Notes under the pieces: model-generated
The model's database searches: none
What the model was told of the DNA's origin: nothing
The model's input: the letters and a program-made list of their open reading frames with translations, nothing else
From: VXYL01 sp964348085
Lineage (GTDB): Bacteria; Pseudomonadota; Gammaproteobacteria; Pseudomonadales; Azotimanducaceae
Length of the DNA: 10,725 bases
NCBI GenBank assembly: GCA_964348085.1
Contig: CAYGBI010000099.1
Location: forward strand, 1 to 10,725
Direction of reading: 5' to 3'
Program-made: the position numbers and the translations under genes
Shown: positions 1 through 7,712 of the stretch, piece after piece
Position numbering within the stretch: the first letter of the stretch is position 1
Layout: every line of letters begins with the position of its first letter

Positions 1-1164
1 TTCGTTTGGTGCGAGGTCGTTGAAGGCCACCTGCTTTACGTTCTAGTGATCGGCGGCCGGGTCGAGAAGGACGCCGTGGGTCTCGCCGACTTCGATCAAG
101 AAATCAGACGTCTGGGCGAGCGTCCGGGCGGGGATCAAGTCAACATCATCCTGCACGAAAGCGCCCGAGCGACGCTGGCGCGAAGCGATCCGGCTGTTGC
201 CGAGGCGATCCAACCCTATTTCATCGACGTGTCCGTGCGGGATCGTCTGGATCGCGACAAAGCCCCGAGACTGGTGCCGATCGACGAAATCGAGTCGGTC
301 AAGCGGTGGAATAAGTGGTGGCGCCTTGTGCGGATAGCGCTTTGGACCAGTCTGCTTACGGTGCTCGTGGCCGGTGGCATAGCGGCGACGCTCTGGTTTC
401 TGGGTCGCGAGCCCGACACGCCACAGGAGGTTGCGGTGACCGGGCCGAATCCGAGCGAATCAGAGTACGACGTGCTACTGCGCACGCCGGACCCGGGCGT
501 GTTGATGCAAGCTATTCACCGCGCCTATCGCGAGTTCTTAGGTGACCGCCTGTTTGGCCGCTATTGGAATGTGGTGAATCTGAAGTGGGCGCGTCAGGAA
601 TACAACGCCGATGCAAGACGATGGCTGCCACGTGGCGACGTATTGGAAATCAAGGCGGCGTTGCCGGTCGATGCATCCGACGACGCGGCGGCTCAGGCGG
701 AACTGACGGATGAACTGCAAGCCGAGATCCGCGCCTACGCCGAGAGCCGAGGTTGGCGTGTGGAGTTGGCTGGACGCGAGGCCACATTCTGGTTGCCGGT
801 GCGGGCCGAGGGGCGAGGTGACGAGGAAGCCGACCATAATCGACGGCCGCTTCCGCGCGAAGAAGAGAACCGTTGGCACCAGCAACGGCTCATCGAAGAC
901 CTGCGCTACCTCGGTGCTACGCGAATCGGAGCATCCGACGCCAATCGGGTCTTCACGAGTTACCAACTGATCTTGCAGTTGCAGGACGCTGAGTGGGCTA
1001 GGAGCGACATCGTGGATTGGCTGGCTAAAAGGCTTGCGGACGGCCCGGCTTTCGTCGAGTCGCTGATGTTGGCCCAAGACGGCGTCTCGGTGACCGGCGA
1101 GATCAAGTTGAGAACCGTGTGGTGCCTAGCTTCCCAAACCCAGCGCTGCGCCAAACAAACGTAG
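1..1164 (+). CDS. Single-pass membrane protein, possibly PilO-type (type IVb) pilin accessory protein; 5' end outside window
   Basis: The frame is open from the first base, so the N-terminus lies outside the window; a GTG at 46 is only the first internal start codon. Of 387 visible codons, about 105 form a cytoplasmic part, followed by a basic, Trp-rich stretch (KRWNKWWRLVR) and one membrane span at about residues 109-134. The remaining 250 residues would be periplasmic. The periplasmic part has spaced Trp residues (GRYWNVVNLKW, then RRWLPRGD) and a long charged middle. This layout, together with a TcpQ-domain gene at 4211-4690, fits pilin accessory protein PilO of R64/Tcp-type pili (PF06864). 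That is an inference from architecture and context; I saw no decisive motif. Another bitopic envelope protein is possible. The 3' end overlaps or abuts the next gene, suggesting one transcript. Confidence 0.45.
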   Translation, partial: FVWCEVVEGHLLYVLVIGGRVEKDAVGLADFDQEIRRLGERPGGDQVNIILHESARATLARSDPAVAEAIQPYFIDVSVRDRLDRDKAPRLVPIDEIESVKRWNKWWRLVRIALWTSLLTVLVAGGIAATLWFLGREPDTPQEVAVTGPNPSESEYDVLLRTPDPGVLMQAIHRAYREFLGDRLFGRYWNVVNLKWARQEYNADARRWLPRGDVLEIKAALPVDASDDAAAQAELTDELQAEIRAYAESRGWRVELAGREATFWLPVRAEGRGDEEADHNRRPLPREEENRWHQQRLIEDLRYLGATRIGASDANRVFTSYQLILQLQDAEWARSDIVDWLAKRLADGPAFVESLMLAQDGVSVTGEIKLRTVWCLASQTQRCAKQT

Positions 1165-4100
1165 TTGTGGTCGCGTCACCAGCGGGCGATGCCAGCGCGG
1201 TCATCGCCCCGAGCGTGCGCATTCGTCCACGCGTAGGCATTTGCTACGCCGCATTCGCGATCTCCGGCTTCGCGGGTTTGATGTACGAGTCGGTATGGTC
1301 GCGCTATCTGCAAACGTTTCTTGGCGCGGAAGCGTACGCGCAAGCTTTGGTGTTGGCGCTCTTCCTTGGCGGCATGGCGGGCGGGGCGTGGATGGCGTCC
1401 CGGTTCACCGTGCGGCTGCGCCGGCCTCTCTTGGCGTACGGCGTCATGGAGCTCCTGCTCGCGCTGTTCGCCTTGACTTTTCACTGGGTTTTCGACGGGA
1501 CAACCGCTTGGACTTTCCAAATGGTGGTCGCCGAGTTCCCGCCTTGGGCGGTGGAAACTTGGCGGTGGGTGCTTTCTTCGCTGCTCATCCTGCCCCAATG
1601 CGTCTTGCTTGGGACGACATTTCCGCTGCTGGCGGCGGGTGTGATTCGCGAAGGCGAGAGCCGCCAAGGTCGCGCGCTCGGTTGGCTCTATTTCGCGAAT
1701 AGCGCCGGAGGGGCGATCGGCGTCTTGGCGAACGGATTTCTCTTTGTACCGACGTTGGGCTTGACCGGCACGGTCGTGCTGGCGGGTTTGGTGAGCGCCC
1801 TAGCCGGCGGACTCGCTTGGGCCGCTGGCCGGTTCTTCGACTTGGAGCGAAGCGCCAACGAACCGGCAGAGCCGAGAGCGATCCGCCGACGGCACCTGTG
1901 CCTAGCCGCCGCGGCAATCACCGGTGCCGCGTCTTTGGTTTACGAATTGGTCTGGATCCGACTCTTGAGTCTGGTGCTCGGCTCTTCGAACCATGCGTTC
2001 GAGTTGATGCTAAGCGCCTTCATAGGCGGCCTTGCACTCGGCGGCTTTTGGATCAGGCGTCGAGCGGACACGATCGCCAATCCCTTGGCGGCACTCGGCG
2101 TCATTCAACTGCTGATGGGCGCACTCGCCTTGGCGACGCTCGTCTTCTATCGCCAAGCGTTCGACGCCATGCACTGGATGTTGCAGGCCTTCGCCCGAAC
2201 AGAGCCGGGTTATACGCTCTATCTTCTCGGCAGCCATGCGCTCGCCCTCGCCGTGATGTTGCCGGCGACCATCTGCGCGGGCATGACACTACCACTGCTG
2301 ACACGCTATCAGATGACCGAGGGCGGCGGCGAGCGCGTCATCGGACGAACCTATGCGGCGAATACCGTCGGGGCCATTGTCGGCGTACTTGGCACGACGC
2401 ATCTTTTCCTACCACAATTGGGCATCAAGGGCGCGATGCTCTTTGGCGCCGGTTTGGATTTGGCTTTGGGAGCTTGGCTCTTGGTCCTTGCCGGGCGCTC
2501 GGCGTATACGCGATTGATCGGCGTACCCATCGCGCTCGGTGTCTTGGTGGTGGTTGGCCTGCGTTCGAATCTGGACGCGAAACTCCTTGATTCCGGCGTA
2601 TTCGCTGGGCGCTCGCCGACCTCGAACGAAGATGGCGAGATGCTCTTCTATCGACACGGCAAAACGGCGACCATCGGTGTCATGCGCTATCCACTCGGGG
2701 ACGGCACAGAGGTCGTTGGCTTCACCACCAATGGCAAAGGCAACGGTTCTTTGTTGTTCAACGCGGAACCCGAGCAGGCGACCGCCGACGAGCCGTCGTT
2801 CGGTCTGTTGGGGTTGTTGCCGCACGCGCTCAAACCCGAGGCGGAGACGGCGGCGTGTATTGGCGTCGGCACCGGCTTGACCGCTCACTATCTACTGGGT
2901 TCGGAGCATCTATCGACGATGGACATCGTCGAGCTCGAGCCGGCCACCGTCGATGCGGCGCGGTTGTTCGAGGAGCGGACCGGGCGCGTCTTCAGCGACA
3001 CCCGAGTTCGGTTCCACCAAGCCGACGCCAAGACGTTCTTCGGATCAAAGGCCGCGTCCTACGACGTGATCTTGTCGCAACCATCCAATACGTGGATGCC
3101 GGGCGTGGCCGGTCTATACACCAAGGAGTTCTACGCCGGTATTCGGGGCGCGTTGGCGAGCGATGGCCTGTTCGTGCAGTGGATTCAGCTCTACGCCGCG
3201 GACAACGCGATGGTGTTGTCCGTTCTCGCCGCGCTCGGTGAGAACTTCGAGGACTATCGCCTGTACCTCGCGACCCAAGGCGACCTGCTTGTCGTCGCCG
3301 CGAAGGAAGGCGAAGTCCCGGAGATTCGCGCGGACGCTTTCGCGTGGCCGTCGCTCGCAAGCGCGTGGACGCGTGTCGGCGTTCGTCACGTCCGCGATTT
3401 GGAACTGCGCTGGGCCGGTGGACGGGCGCAGGTCGAGCCGTTGCTCAAGCTGCAAAATGTGCCGGCCAACTCCGACTACCAACCGATCTTGGAGACTCGC
3501 GCATTGAGGGCGTTCTACCTGCGGCAGGGATTCAGCGCGGCAGGCGTATGGATGGACGCCTTCGGGTTCCCGCTCATGGCCAACTTGGCGATGCGGGATT
3601 TCTCCCGAGAGGGTGGATTGCCGACGGAGCGTAGCTTCTATCCGCGCTCCGCCACGGCTTCCACCGCCGACCAACTCGTGGCGTTGGTGCGGAGGGCTGA
3701 CGCGAAGTCCGACGGGGTGGTACCGCCGGGAGGCAGCGGCGTTAGCTTCGGCACCTTGCTGCCGTTCGATGAATGGTTCGAGCTTGCGAATGCGGCGCCA
3801 TGTGACGACTTCGCAGTTGCGGCTTGGCCCAAAGTTCTCGCTTGGCTGGTGCGAGTGGCGGCGCCGAATCTCGATCAGCGCCAGCTTGAGTCCGTATGGG
3901 CAGCCTTCAACAACTTGGAATGCGCGGCGGAACTTCGCGCCACCGACGCGCCGCTCCATGACTTCGTAGGTGCCGCACTGCTGCGGGATTACGAGACCGT
4001 CGCGGAAATCGGCCCCGCCCTGCTAAAGGAAGCGCCGGCAGCACGGCCCTATGTCGCGATCGCCACGGCGACCGCGCACTTTCGCTTAGGGGACTACGAC

Positions 4101-4208
4101 GAAGTATTGGCCATCTTCAAGAGGGTCGCGCCGCCGGCCCATCCGCACTTGCTAGACGCCTTGGCGCTTTTGGCGGCGCATGTCGAAGAACGAAGAAGCG
4201 CACAGTGA
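1119..4208 (+). CDS. Fused membrane transporter-like / spermidine-synthase-like protein
   Basis: This is a 1029-residue protein with two parts. Residues about 37-480 are membrane spans arranged as a duplication: the segment at 47-91 (SGFAGLMYESVWSR, FLGG) recurs at 266-311 (TGAASLVYELVWIR, FIGG), and the segment at 185-223 recurs at 408-445. Residues about 500-800 are a spermidine-synthase-like Rossmann domain with GVGTG at 582-586 and acidic VELEP at 604-608. Where true aminopropyltransferases carry the catalytic Asp, this protein has SQPSNTW (653-659), so polyamine synthesis is doubtful; the ligand is unknown. The last 80 residues look helical and TPR-like. This matches the bacterial 'fused MFS/spermidine synthase' family, whose substrate is not established. 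The GTG start at 1119 overlaps the upstream gene by 46 bases; GTG at 1167, just after its stop, is an alternative. Neither has a clear SD, so translational coupling is likely. Confidence 0.85.
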   Translation: MVPSFPNPALRQTNVVVVASPAGDASAVIAPSVRIRPRVGICYAAFAISGFAGLMYESVWSRYLQTFLGAEAYAQALVLALFLGGMAGGAWMASRFTVRLRRPLLAYGVMELLLALFALTFHWVFDGTTAWTFQMVVAEFPPWAVETWRWVLSSLLILPQCVLLGTTFPLLAAGVIREGESRQGRALGWLYFANSAGGAIGVLANGFLFVPTLGLTGTVVLAGLVSALAGGLAWAAGRFFDLERSANEPAEPRAIRRRHLCLAAAAITGAASLVYELVWIRLLSLVLGSSNHAFELMLSAFIGGLALGGFWIRRRADTIANPLAALGVIQLLMGALALATLVFYRQAFDAMHWMLQAFARTEPGYTLYLLGSHALALAVMLPATICAGMTLPLLTRYQMTEGGGERVIGRTYAANTVGAIVGVLGTTHLFLPQLGIKGAMLFGAGLDLALGAWLLVLAGRSAYTRLIGVPIALGVLVVVGLRSNLDAKLLDSGVFAGRSPTSNEDGEMLFYRHGKTATIGVMRYPLGDGTEVVGFTTNGKGNGSLLFNAEPEQATADEPSFGLLGLLPHALKPEAETAACIGVGTGLTAHYLLGSEHLSTMDIVELEPATVDAARLFEERTGRVFSDTRVRFHQADAKTFFGSKAASYDVILSQPSNTWMPGVAGLYTKEFYAGIRGALASDGLFVQWIQLYAADNAMVLSVLAALGENFEDYRLYLATQGDLLVVAAKEGEVPEIRADAFAWPSLASAWTRVGVRHVRDLELRWAGGRAQVEPLLKLQNVPANSDYQPILETRALRAFYLRQGFSAAGVWMDAFGFPLMANLAMRDFSREGGLPTERSFYPRSATASTADQLVALVRRADAKSDGVVPPGGSGVSFGTLLPFDEWFELANAAPCDDFAVAAWPKVLAWLVRVAAPNLDQRQLESVWAAFNNLECAAELRATDAPLHDFVGAALLRDYETVAEIGPALLKEAPAARPYVAIATATAHFRLGDYDEVLAIFKRVAPPAHPHLLDALALLAAHVEERRSAQ

Positions 4209-4210
4209 AG

Positions 4211-4690
4211 TCACTCCACCGCCTCTGCGGTGGATGCGACTTGCGACGCCTGCGCTTGGCTCGCTGCGCTAGCAACCTCGGGGTCCGGTGGCAACTCGCC
4301 GAGGGAGGATAAGCCAACCGGCTCGGGGTCGGCGAGTTGGCTTTCGGCGCCCGGCAGATCGACCGCGACCCGGGGCGGCGGCGTGTTGATGACGACGACT
4401 TGGTTCTTCCGGTAAAGATCGGCGACGAACTGCCCTTTGTAGCCTTCAAGGATGCTTGTCAAAGCCCCTTCCAGCGATTGATTGGCGACCGCGAACGGAA
4501 AGTCGATTCGTCGGTCTTCTTCCGCCTCCCAAACCAACGACCAACCGTAGCCGGACACCAGTTCGCGCACGCTCGCCGACAGGTAGCCTTCGCGGATCTC
4601 GAACTCCCCCGTTCCGGGTTGCCCATTGACGGCGACATTCCAGCAGAGGGCGGCGAAAGCCAGCGTGGTTGTGGTCCAACGACGGAGCAT
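4211..4690 (-). CDS. Exported TcpQ-domain protein (pilus biogenesis-like)
   Basis: This is a 159-residue protein. Residues 1-23 are a Sec signal peptide (basic MLRRW, then a hydrophobic run ending near VNG). Residues about 27-107 resemble the TcpQ C-terminal domain (PF10671), a small fold related to secretin N-domains: an FEIREGYLSASVRELV start, GYGWSLVWEAEED, the IDFPF strand, then QSLEGALTSILEGY and QVVVINTPPP. The tail is acidic, Pro/Ala/Gln-rich and probably disordered. I chose the ATG at 4690 over upstream in-frame starts because it begins the signal peptide and has AAGGA about nine bases upstream. In type IVb pili, TcpQ/PilL-type proteins assist the outer-membrane secretin. Here the gene is convergent with the preceding one (2-base gap) and no secretin is visible, so a pilus role is inferred from the domain only. 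Confidence 0.75.
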   Translation of the reverse strand: MLRRWTTTTLAFAALCWNVAVNGQPGTGEFEIREGYLSASVRELVSGYGWSLVWEAEEDRRIDFPFAVANQSLEGALTSILEGYKGQFVADLYRKNQVVVINTPPPRVAVDLPGAESQLADPEPVGLSSLGELPPDPEVASAASQAQASQVASTAEAVE

Positions 4691-4720
4691 TTCGTATTCC
4701 TTAGCGTTAAGCGGTGGCGC

Positions 4721-4748
4721 AGCATAGCAACCACACTTGGCAAAGCAA
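4721..4748 (-). promoter_or_regulatory. Candidate sigma-70-type promoter for the TcpQ-domain gene
   Basis: Read on the minus strand, TTGCTT (4743-4748) and TATGCT (4721-4726) are separated by 16 bases, about 30 bases ahead of the ATG at 4690, with an SD in between. Both hexamers differ from consensus and GC-rich genomes give chance matches, so this is a weak call. No obvious terminator follows the dehydrogenase gene in this 109-base gap, so the two genes could also be co-transcribed. Confidence 0.35.
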
Positions 4749-4799
4749 GCGCGGCGCCCCCAACTCCACCACTTGCCTGCACATGTGGCGAGCACGGTT

Positions 4800-7034
4800 T
4801 CACGGCATGGTCGCGTCAGGAGTGACAATGCGTTTCGTGCAGGCCGTGGCCAACAGCTCCGGGTACTTGTCTGGGTAATCGCTTTCGCAAAACGCGATGG
4901 CCTCTTTCGTGCGAGCGACGACATAGGCGTGTATCGCTTCCGATTCTTCCTCGCCGATTGCGTACGCGAAACCCGGCATCCCCACCGACTCGTAGACGCC
5001 TTGGCGGACGATCAAGTCCCAGCGGGAATGGCTCGCCGCCGACATGTATTTGAGGTCCGGCAGCGAACTGCCCGAGGTGAGGTCGGCGCCGTGGCAGGAG
5101 TTACACCAAGTGTGGTAAAGCCTCTCTCCCGAGGCGAGTTCGGCGGGAGTCGCGTCGATGTCCGGCGGCGTCGGGATGTTGAGGTAGGTGACCGACGGTG
5201 CCGGCAGCTTGGCCTTGCCACCGAGCTTGAAGGCGAGAATACGCCCTTGGGAGAGCACGTTGCCCTTGTGTCGGGGCACGCCGGAAAAGAGCGTGAAGGA
5301 CCCGCCCCAGCCGGCCATCACGGCGATGTACTGCTCGCCATCGACGGCATACGAACTCGGCGCGGCGACGATGCCCGCATGCACCGGTACTTCCCACGCC
5401 AGTTCGCCGGTGTCCGCTTGATAAGCGGCGAAACGCCCATCCGAACGGCCTTGGAAGACCAGATTGCCGGCGGTCGACAGCACGCCGCCGTTCCACGCTG
5501 CGGCATGTTGAACGCGCCAAGCCTCGGCTTGGCGAACAGGGTCCCAAGCGGCGAGGTGACCGGTAGCAGCGCCGAGTACGTTTATGCGCTCTTCGTCCGT
5601 CTTCGGCGGCAACAGCGCACCGAGGTCGAGGCCGGTGTTGAACTCGCCGGGGCGGAACTCGAAGGTGGTGTCTTGGCCGTAGGGAAAGGCCGACTCCAAG
5701 GCCGGGATGTAGACTAGGCCGGTATCGGGGTTGTAGGCCATCGGATGCCAATTGTGGCCGCCGTGGGCGGATGGAAAGACCAACGTCGCAGCGTCCGGAT
5801 AGCGGGCGCCGGCGATTTCCACGGGGCGGCCGGTTTCGGGGTCGACATGGCTCGCCCACGTTACATGCACATAGGGTTCAGCGGAGATGAACCCGCCGTC
5901 CGTGCGGTCCAGCACATAGAAGAACCCGTTTTTCGGCGCTTGCATGACGACCTTGCGCAGCGCGCCGTCGATCGCCAAGTCGGCGAGGATGAGGTGCTGC
6001 GTGGCCGTGTAGTCCCAAGTTTCGCCGGGCGTGGTTTGGTAGTGCCAAGCGAGCGTGCCGTCGTCCGGGTTGATGGCGACGATAGAGGCGAGATAGAGAT
6101 TGTCGCCGCCGCCGGGGCTGCGGATATCACGGTTCCACGGCGAGCCGTTGCCGACGCCGACATAGAGCAGGTTCAGTTCGGGGTCGAACGCCATTGAATC
6201 CCAAACCGTGCCGCCGCCCCCGTACTGCCACCAGTTGCCGTGCCACGTTGGGGCGGCCTGCCGCATGGCATTGCTCTCGAATGGCTGCGACGGATCACCC
6301 GGCACGGTCCAGAACCGCCACTTCTGTTCGCCGGTCTGCCAGTCATAAGCGCTGACGTAGCCGCGCACGCCGTATTCCGCGCCGCCGTTGCCGATGACCA
6401 CCAGATCTTTCACCACCCGTGGGGCGCCGGTGATCGTATAGGGCTGGTCGGGATCGACGGTGAGGGTCTCCCAGAGTACGTCTCCGGTACCGGCGTCGAG
6501 CGCCACCAAACGCCCGTCGAGGGTGCCGACGAACACCCGTCCCCGCCACACGGCCACTCCCCGGTTGACGACGTCGCAGCACGCCTTCTTGCCTTGGCTG
6601 CGCGGCACTTGCGGATCGTAACTCCATAGCGGCTGGCCGGTTCGAGCGTCGTTGGCGTAGACCCTGCTCCAAGTGCCGGTGGTGAACATCACGCCATCAA
6701 CGACGATGGGCGTAGCCTCCAAGCCGCGACTGTCCCCCGTGTTCCAGTACCAAGCGAGGCCGAGCTCGGCGACGTTGTCGGCGTTGATACCGGCCAGCGG
6801 GCTATGACGTTGCTCGTCGTAGGTGCGCCCGTGGGCCAACCAGTTATGCGGTTCGGCGTCGGCGGCCAAGATGCGCGGCGTGGCCACCGTTGCGGTGGCG
6901 GCGCGGATGGCTTCCGCCTGTGGCCTGGCTTCTGGGCCGATCGCGGTGGCGGCATCCTCGACTGAAGGCGGCGCCGGCGTGCAGGCGGTGAGCGCTACCG
7001 CGACCGCTAGCCCGGTAGGGAATGGGCGCAACAT
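4800..7034 (-). CDS. PQQ-dependent quinohaemoprotein alcohol dehydrogenase with C-terminal cytochrome c, putative lipoprotein
   Basis: This 744-residue protein oxidises alcohols (probably primary alcohols) in the periplasm, passing electrons from PQQ to its own haem c. ATG at 7034 is chosen for its CAGGAG SD and because a lipobox (LTAC, Cys18) follows; starts further upstream lack both. Residues 60-605 form the PQQ propeller. They carry the vicinal disulfide pair Cys152-Cys153 (ACCDVVNRG), likely Ca2+ ligands Glu220 (GGAEYGVRG) and Asn296 (GVGNGSPW), and presumed catalytic Asp341 (ETWDYT). The residue two after Asp341 is Thr, not the Asp seen in lanthanide enzymes such as XoxF, so a Ca2+ enzyme is expected. 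Residues 630-710 are a cytochrome c domain with CNSCH at 644-648 and a probable Met ligand near GMPGF. Cys716 and Cys732 may form a disulfide. The length fits type II quinohaemoprotein ADHs (about 700), which are usually soluble. No PQQ synthesis gene is present. Confidence 0.93.
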   Translation of the reverse strand: MLRPFPTGLAVAVALTACTPAPPSVEDAATAIGPEARPQAEAIRAATATVATPRILAADAEPHNWLAHGRTYDEQRHSPLAGINADNVAELGLAWYWNTGDSRGLEATPIVVDGVMFTTGTWSRVYANDARTGQPLWSYDPQVPRSQGKKACCDVVNRGVAVWRGRVFVGTLDGRLVALDAGTGDVLWETLTVDPDQPYTITGAPRVVKDLVVIGNGGAEYGVRGYVSAYDWQTGEQKWRFWTVPGDPSQPFESNAMRQAAPTWHGNWWQYGGGGTVWDSMAFDPELNLLYVGVGNGSPWNRDIRSPGGGDNLYLASIVAINPDDGTLAWHYQTTPGETWDYTATQHLILADLAIDGALRKVVMQAPKNGFFYVLDRTDGGFISAEPYVHVTWASHVDPETGRPVEIAGARYPDAATLVFPSAHGGHNWHPMAYNPDTGLVYIPALESAFPYGQDTTFEFRPGEFNTGLDLGALLPPKTDEERINVLGAATGHLAAWDPVRQAEAWRVQHAAAWNGGVLSTAGNLVFQGRSDGRFAAYQADTGELAWEVPVHAGIVAAPSSYAVDGEQYIAVMAGWGGSFTLFSGVPRHKGNVLSQGRILAFKLGGKAKLPAPSVTYLNIPTPPDIDATPAELASGERLYHTWCNSCHGADLTSGSSLPDLKYMSAASHSRWDLIVRQGVYESVGMPGFAYAIGEEESEAIHAYVVARTKEAIAFCESDYPDKYPELLATACTKRIVTPDATMP

Positions 7035-7224
7035 GGTTCTCCTGTGGACGTTTGGCAGTCGCAGATTGCAAGCATACTGTGGGGCGGTCAATGTGGTGAT
7101 CTATAGGTGTTGAGCGGCCTCGCTCGTCAGGGCTGCCGAGGCTGGTATGCCAACAGCTCGGGCTCACAAGGAGTCTGGACGGTGGTGGCTCCTGCAGCAC
7201 GGGATCCTCGTGCCTTGGTAAAGA
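7035..7224. other. Intergenic region upstream of the dehydrogenase, no gene seen
   Basis: This stretch lies upstream of the minus-strand dehydrogenase, so its promoter should be here, but I cannot fix one: candidate boxes (TTGACC, TATAGAT on the minus strand) are badly spaced. There are two inverted repeats: 7117-7122 with 7137-7142 (GCCTCG/CGAGGC), and a 7-bp stem with a 3-base loop at 7197-7213 (GCACGGG...CTCGTGC, including one G-T pair). The second lies 11 bases before the GTGCG at 7225, which may mark the 5' end of a group II intron fragment. Confidence 0.5.
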
Positions 7225-7630
7225 GTGCGAGGGGTCCACTTGGTCGATGGTGCGGCTATGATGCCAATTGCGCAGGATGCTGGGTGGCTTGCCGGTTGTG
7301 TGCGGCAGGCAAGCCCCAAGGGCGGAAAAGCGCTTGCGAATGGGGGGACAAAGTAAGCCTGAACGGACCCGAGGCGCGGCGCCGCAAGAGCGCGGGTTGC
7401 TGCTGCGTTCGACCCCGGAGCCAAGCCTCGGAGTGTAGGAGGGAGTGGATGCCCCAACCGAGAGACCAAGTCTGGCGGGCGAGACCATGCCCATCACGTC
7501 CACCAGTACTGCTGGCCTAATGGCGCAGGGACAGGTCTCTGGAGCAAATGGGCGGAATGTGCGTAAGCCGACCCCAAAAACCCGCAAACGGCACCAATTC
7601 GTGTGCGCAATGAGTTCAAAAGCAGCATAA
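7225..7630 (+). mobile_element. Possible truncated group II intron (5' domain I region), no reverse transcriptase
   Basis: Open frames here are Cys/Arg/Trp-rich and lack protein-like character, while the DNA is full of potential RNA stems. GTGCG at 7225-7229 matches the GUGYG 5' end of group II introns. An 8-bp perfect stem follows (7286-7293 with 7308-7315), then purine-rich internal-loop sequence (GGCGGAAAAGCG, later GACAAAGTAAGCC) and a 10-base palindrome at 7376-7385. The stretches GTGTAGGAGGGAG (from about 7434) and GAGACCAAGTCTGG (from about 7462) resemble the order of loop motifs in domain I of bacterial introns. I find no domain V (the GAGC...GUUC hairpin), no domain VI and no maturase frame, so it would be a 5' remnant. 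The right limit is approximate, set where sequence of the next gene's frame begins. It could instead be another structured RNA. Confidence 0.4.
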
Positions 7631-7712
7631 AAAGTCAGCCAAGCGTCGCGCTCAGCGGTCGGCTTCGGCTGGGATTGCTCGCAGCCCTGCCTACATCACA
7701 TGTCCCACCAAC

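Noticed and set aside
2700..3240. True spermidine synthase activity for the fusion protein
   Set aside because: The catalytic loop reads SQPSNTW without the expected Asp, and the putrescine-binding YHE-type motif is missing.
4737..5717. Long plus-strand open frame opposite the dehydrogenase
   Set aside because: It is antisense to a gene with clear motifs and strong SD; its own translation shows no recognisable domain.
6000..6020. Lanthanide-dependent (XoxF/PedH-like) alcohol dehydrogenase
   Set aside because: The position two after the presumed catalytic Asp is Thr, not Asp.
7107..7520. A 137-codon plus-strand open frame in the gap before the operon
   Set aside because: Its product is rich in Cys, Trp and Arg with no fold-like pattern, it lacks an SD, and it runs through hairpin-forming sequence; better explained as non-coding.
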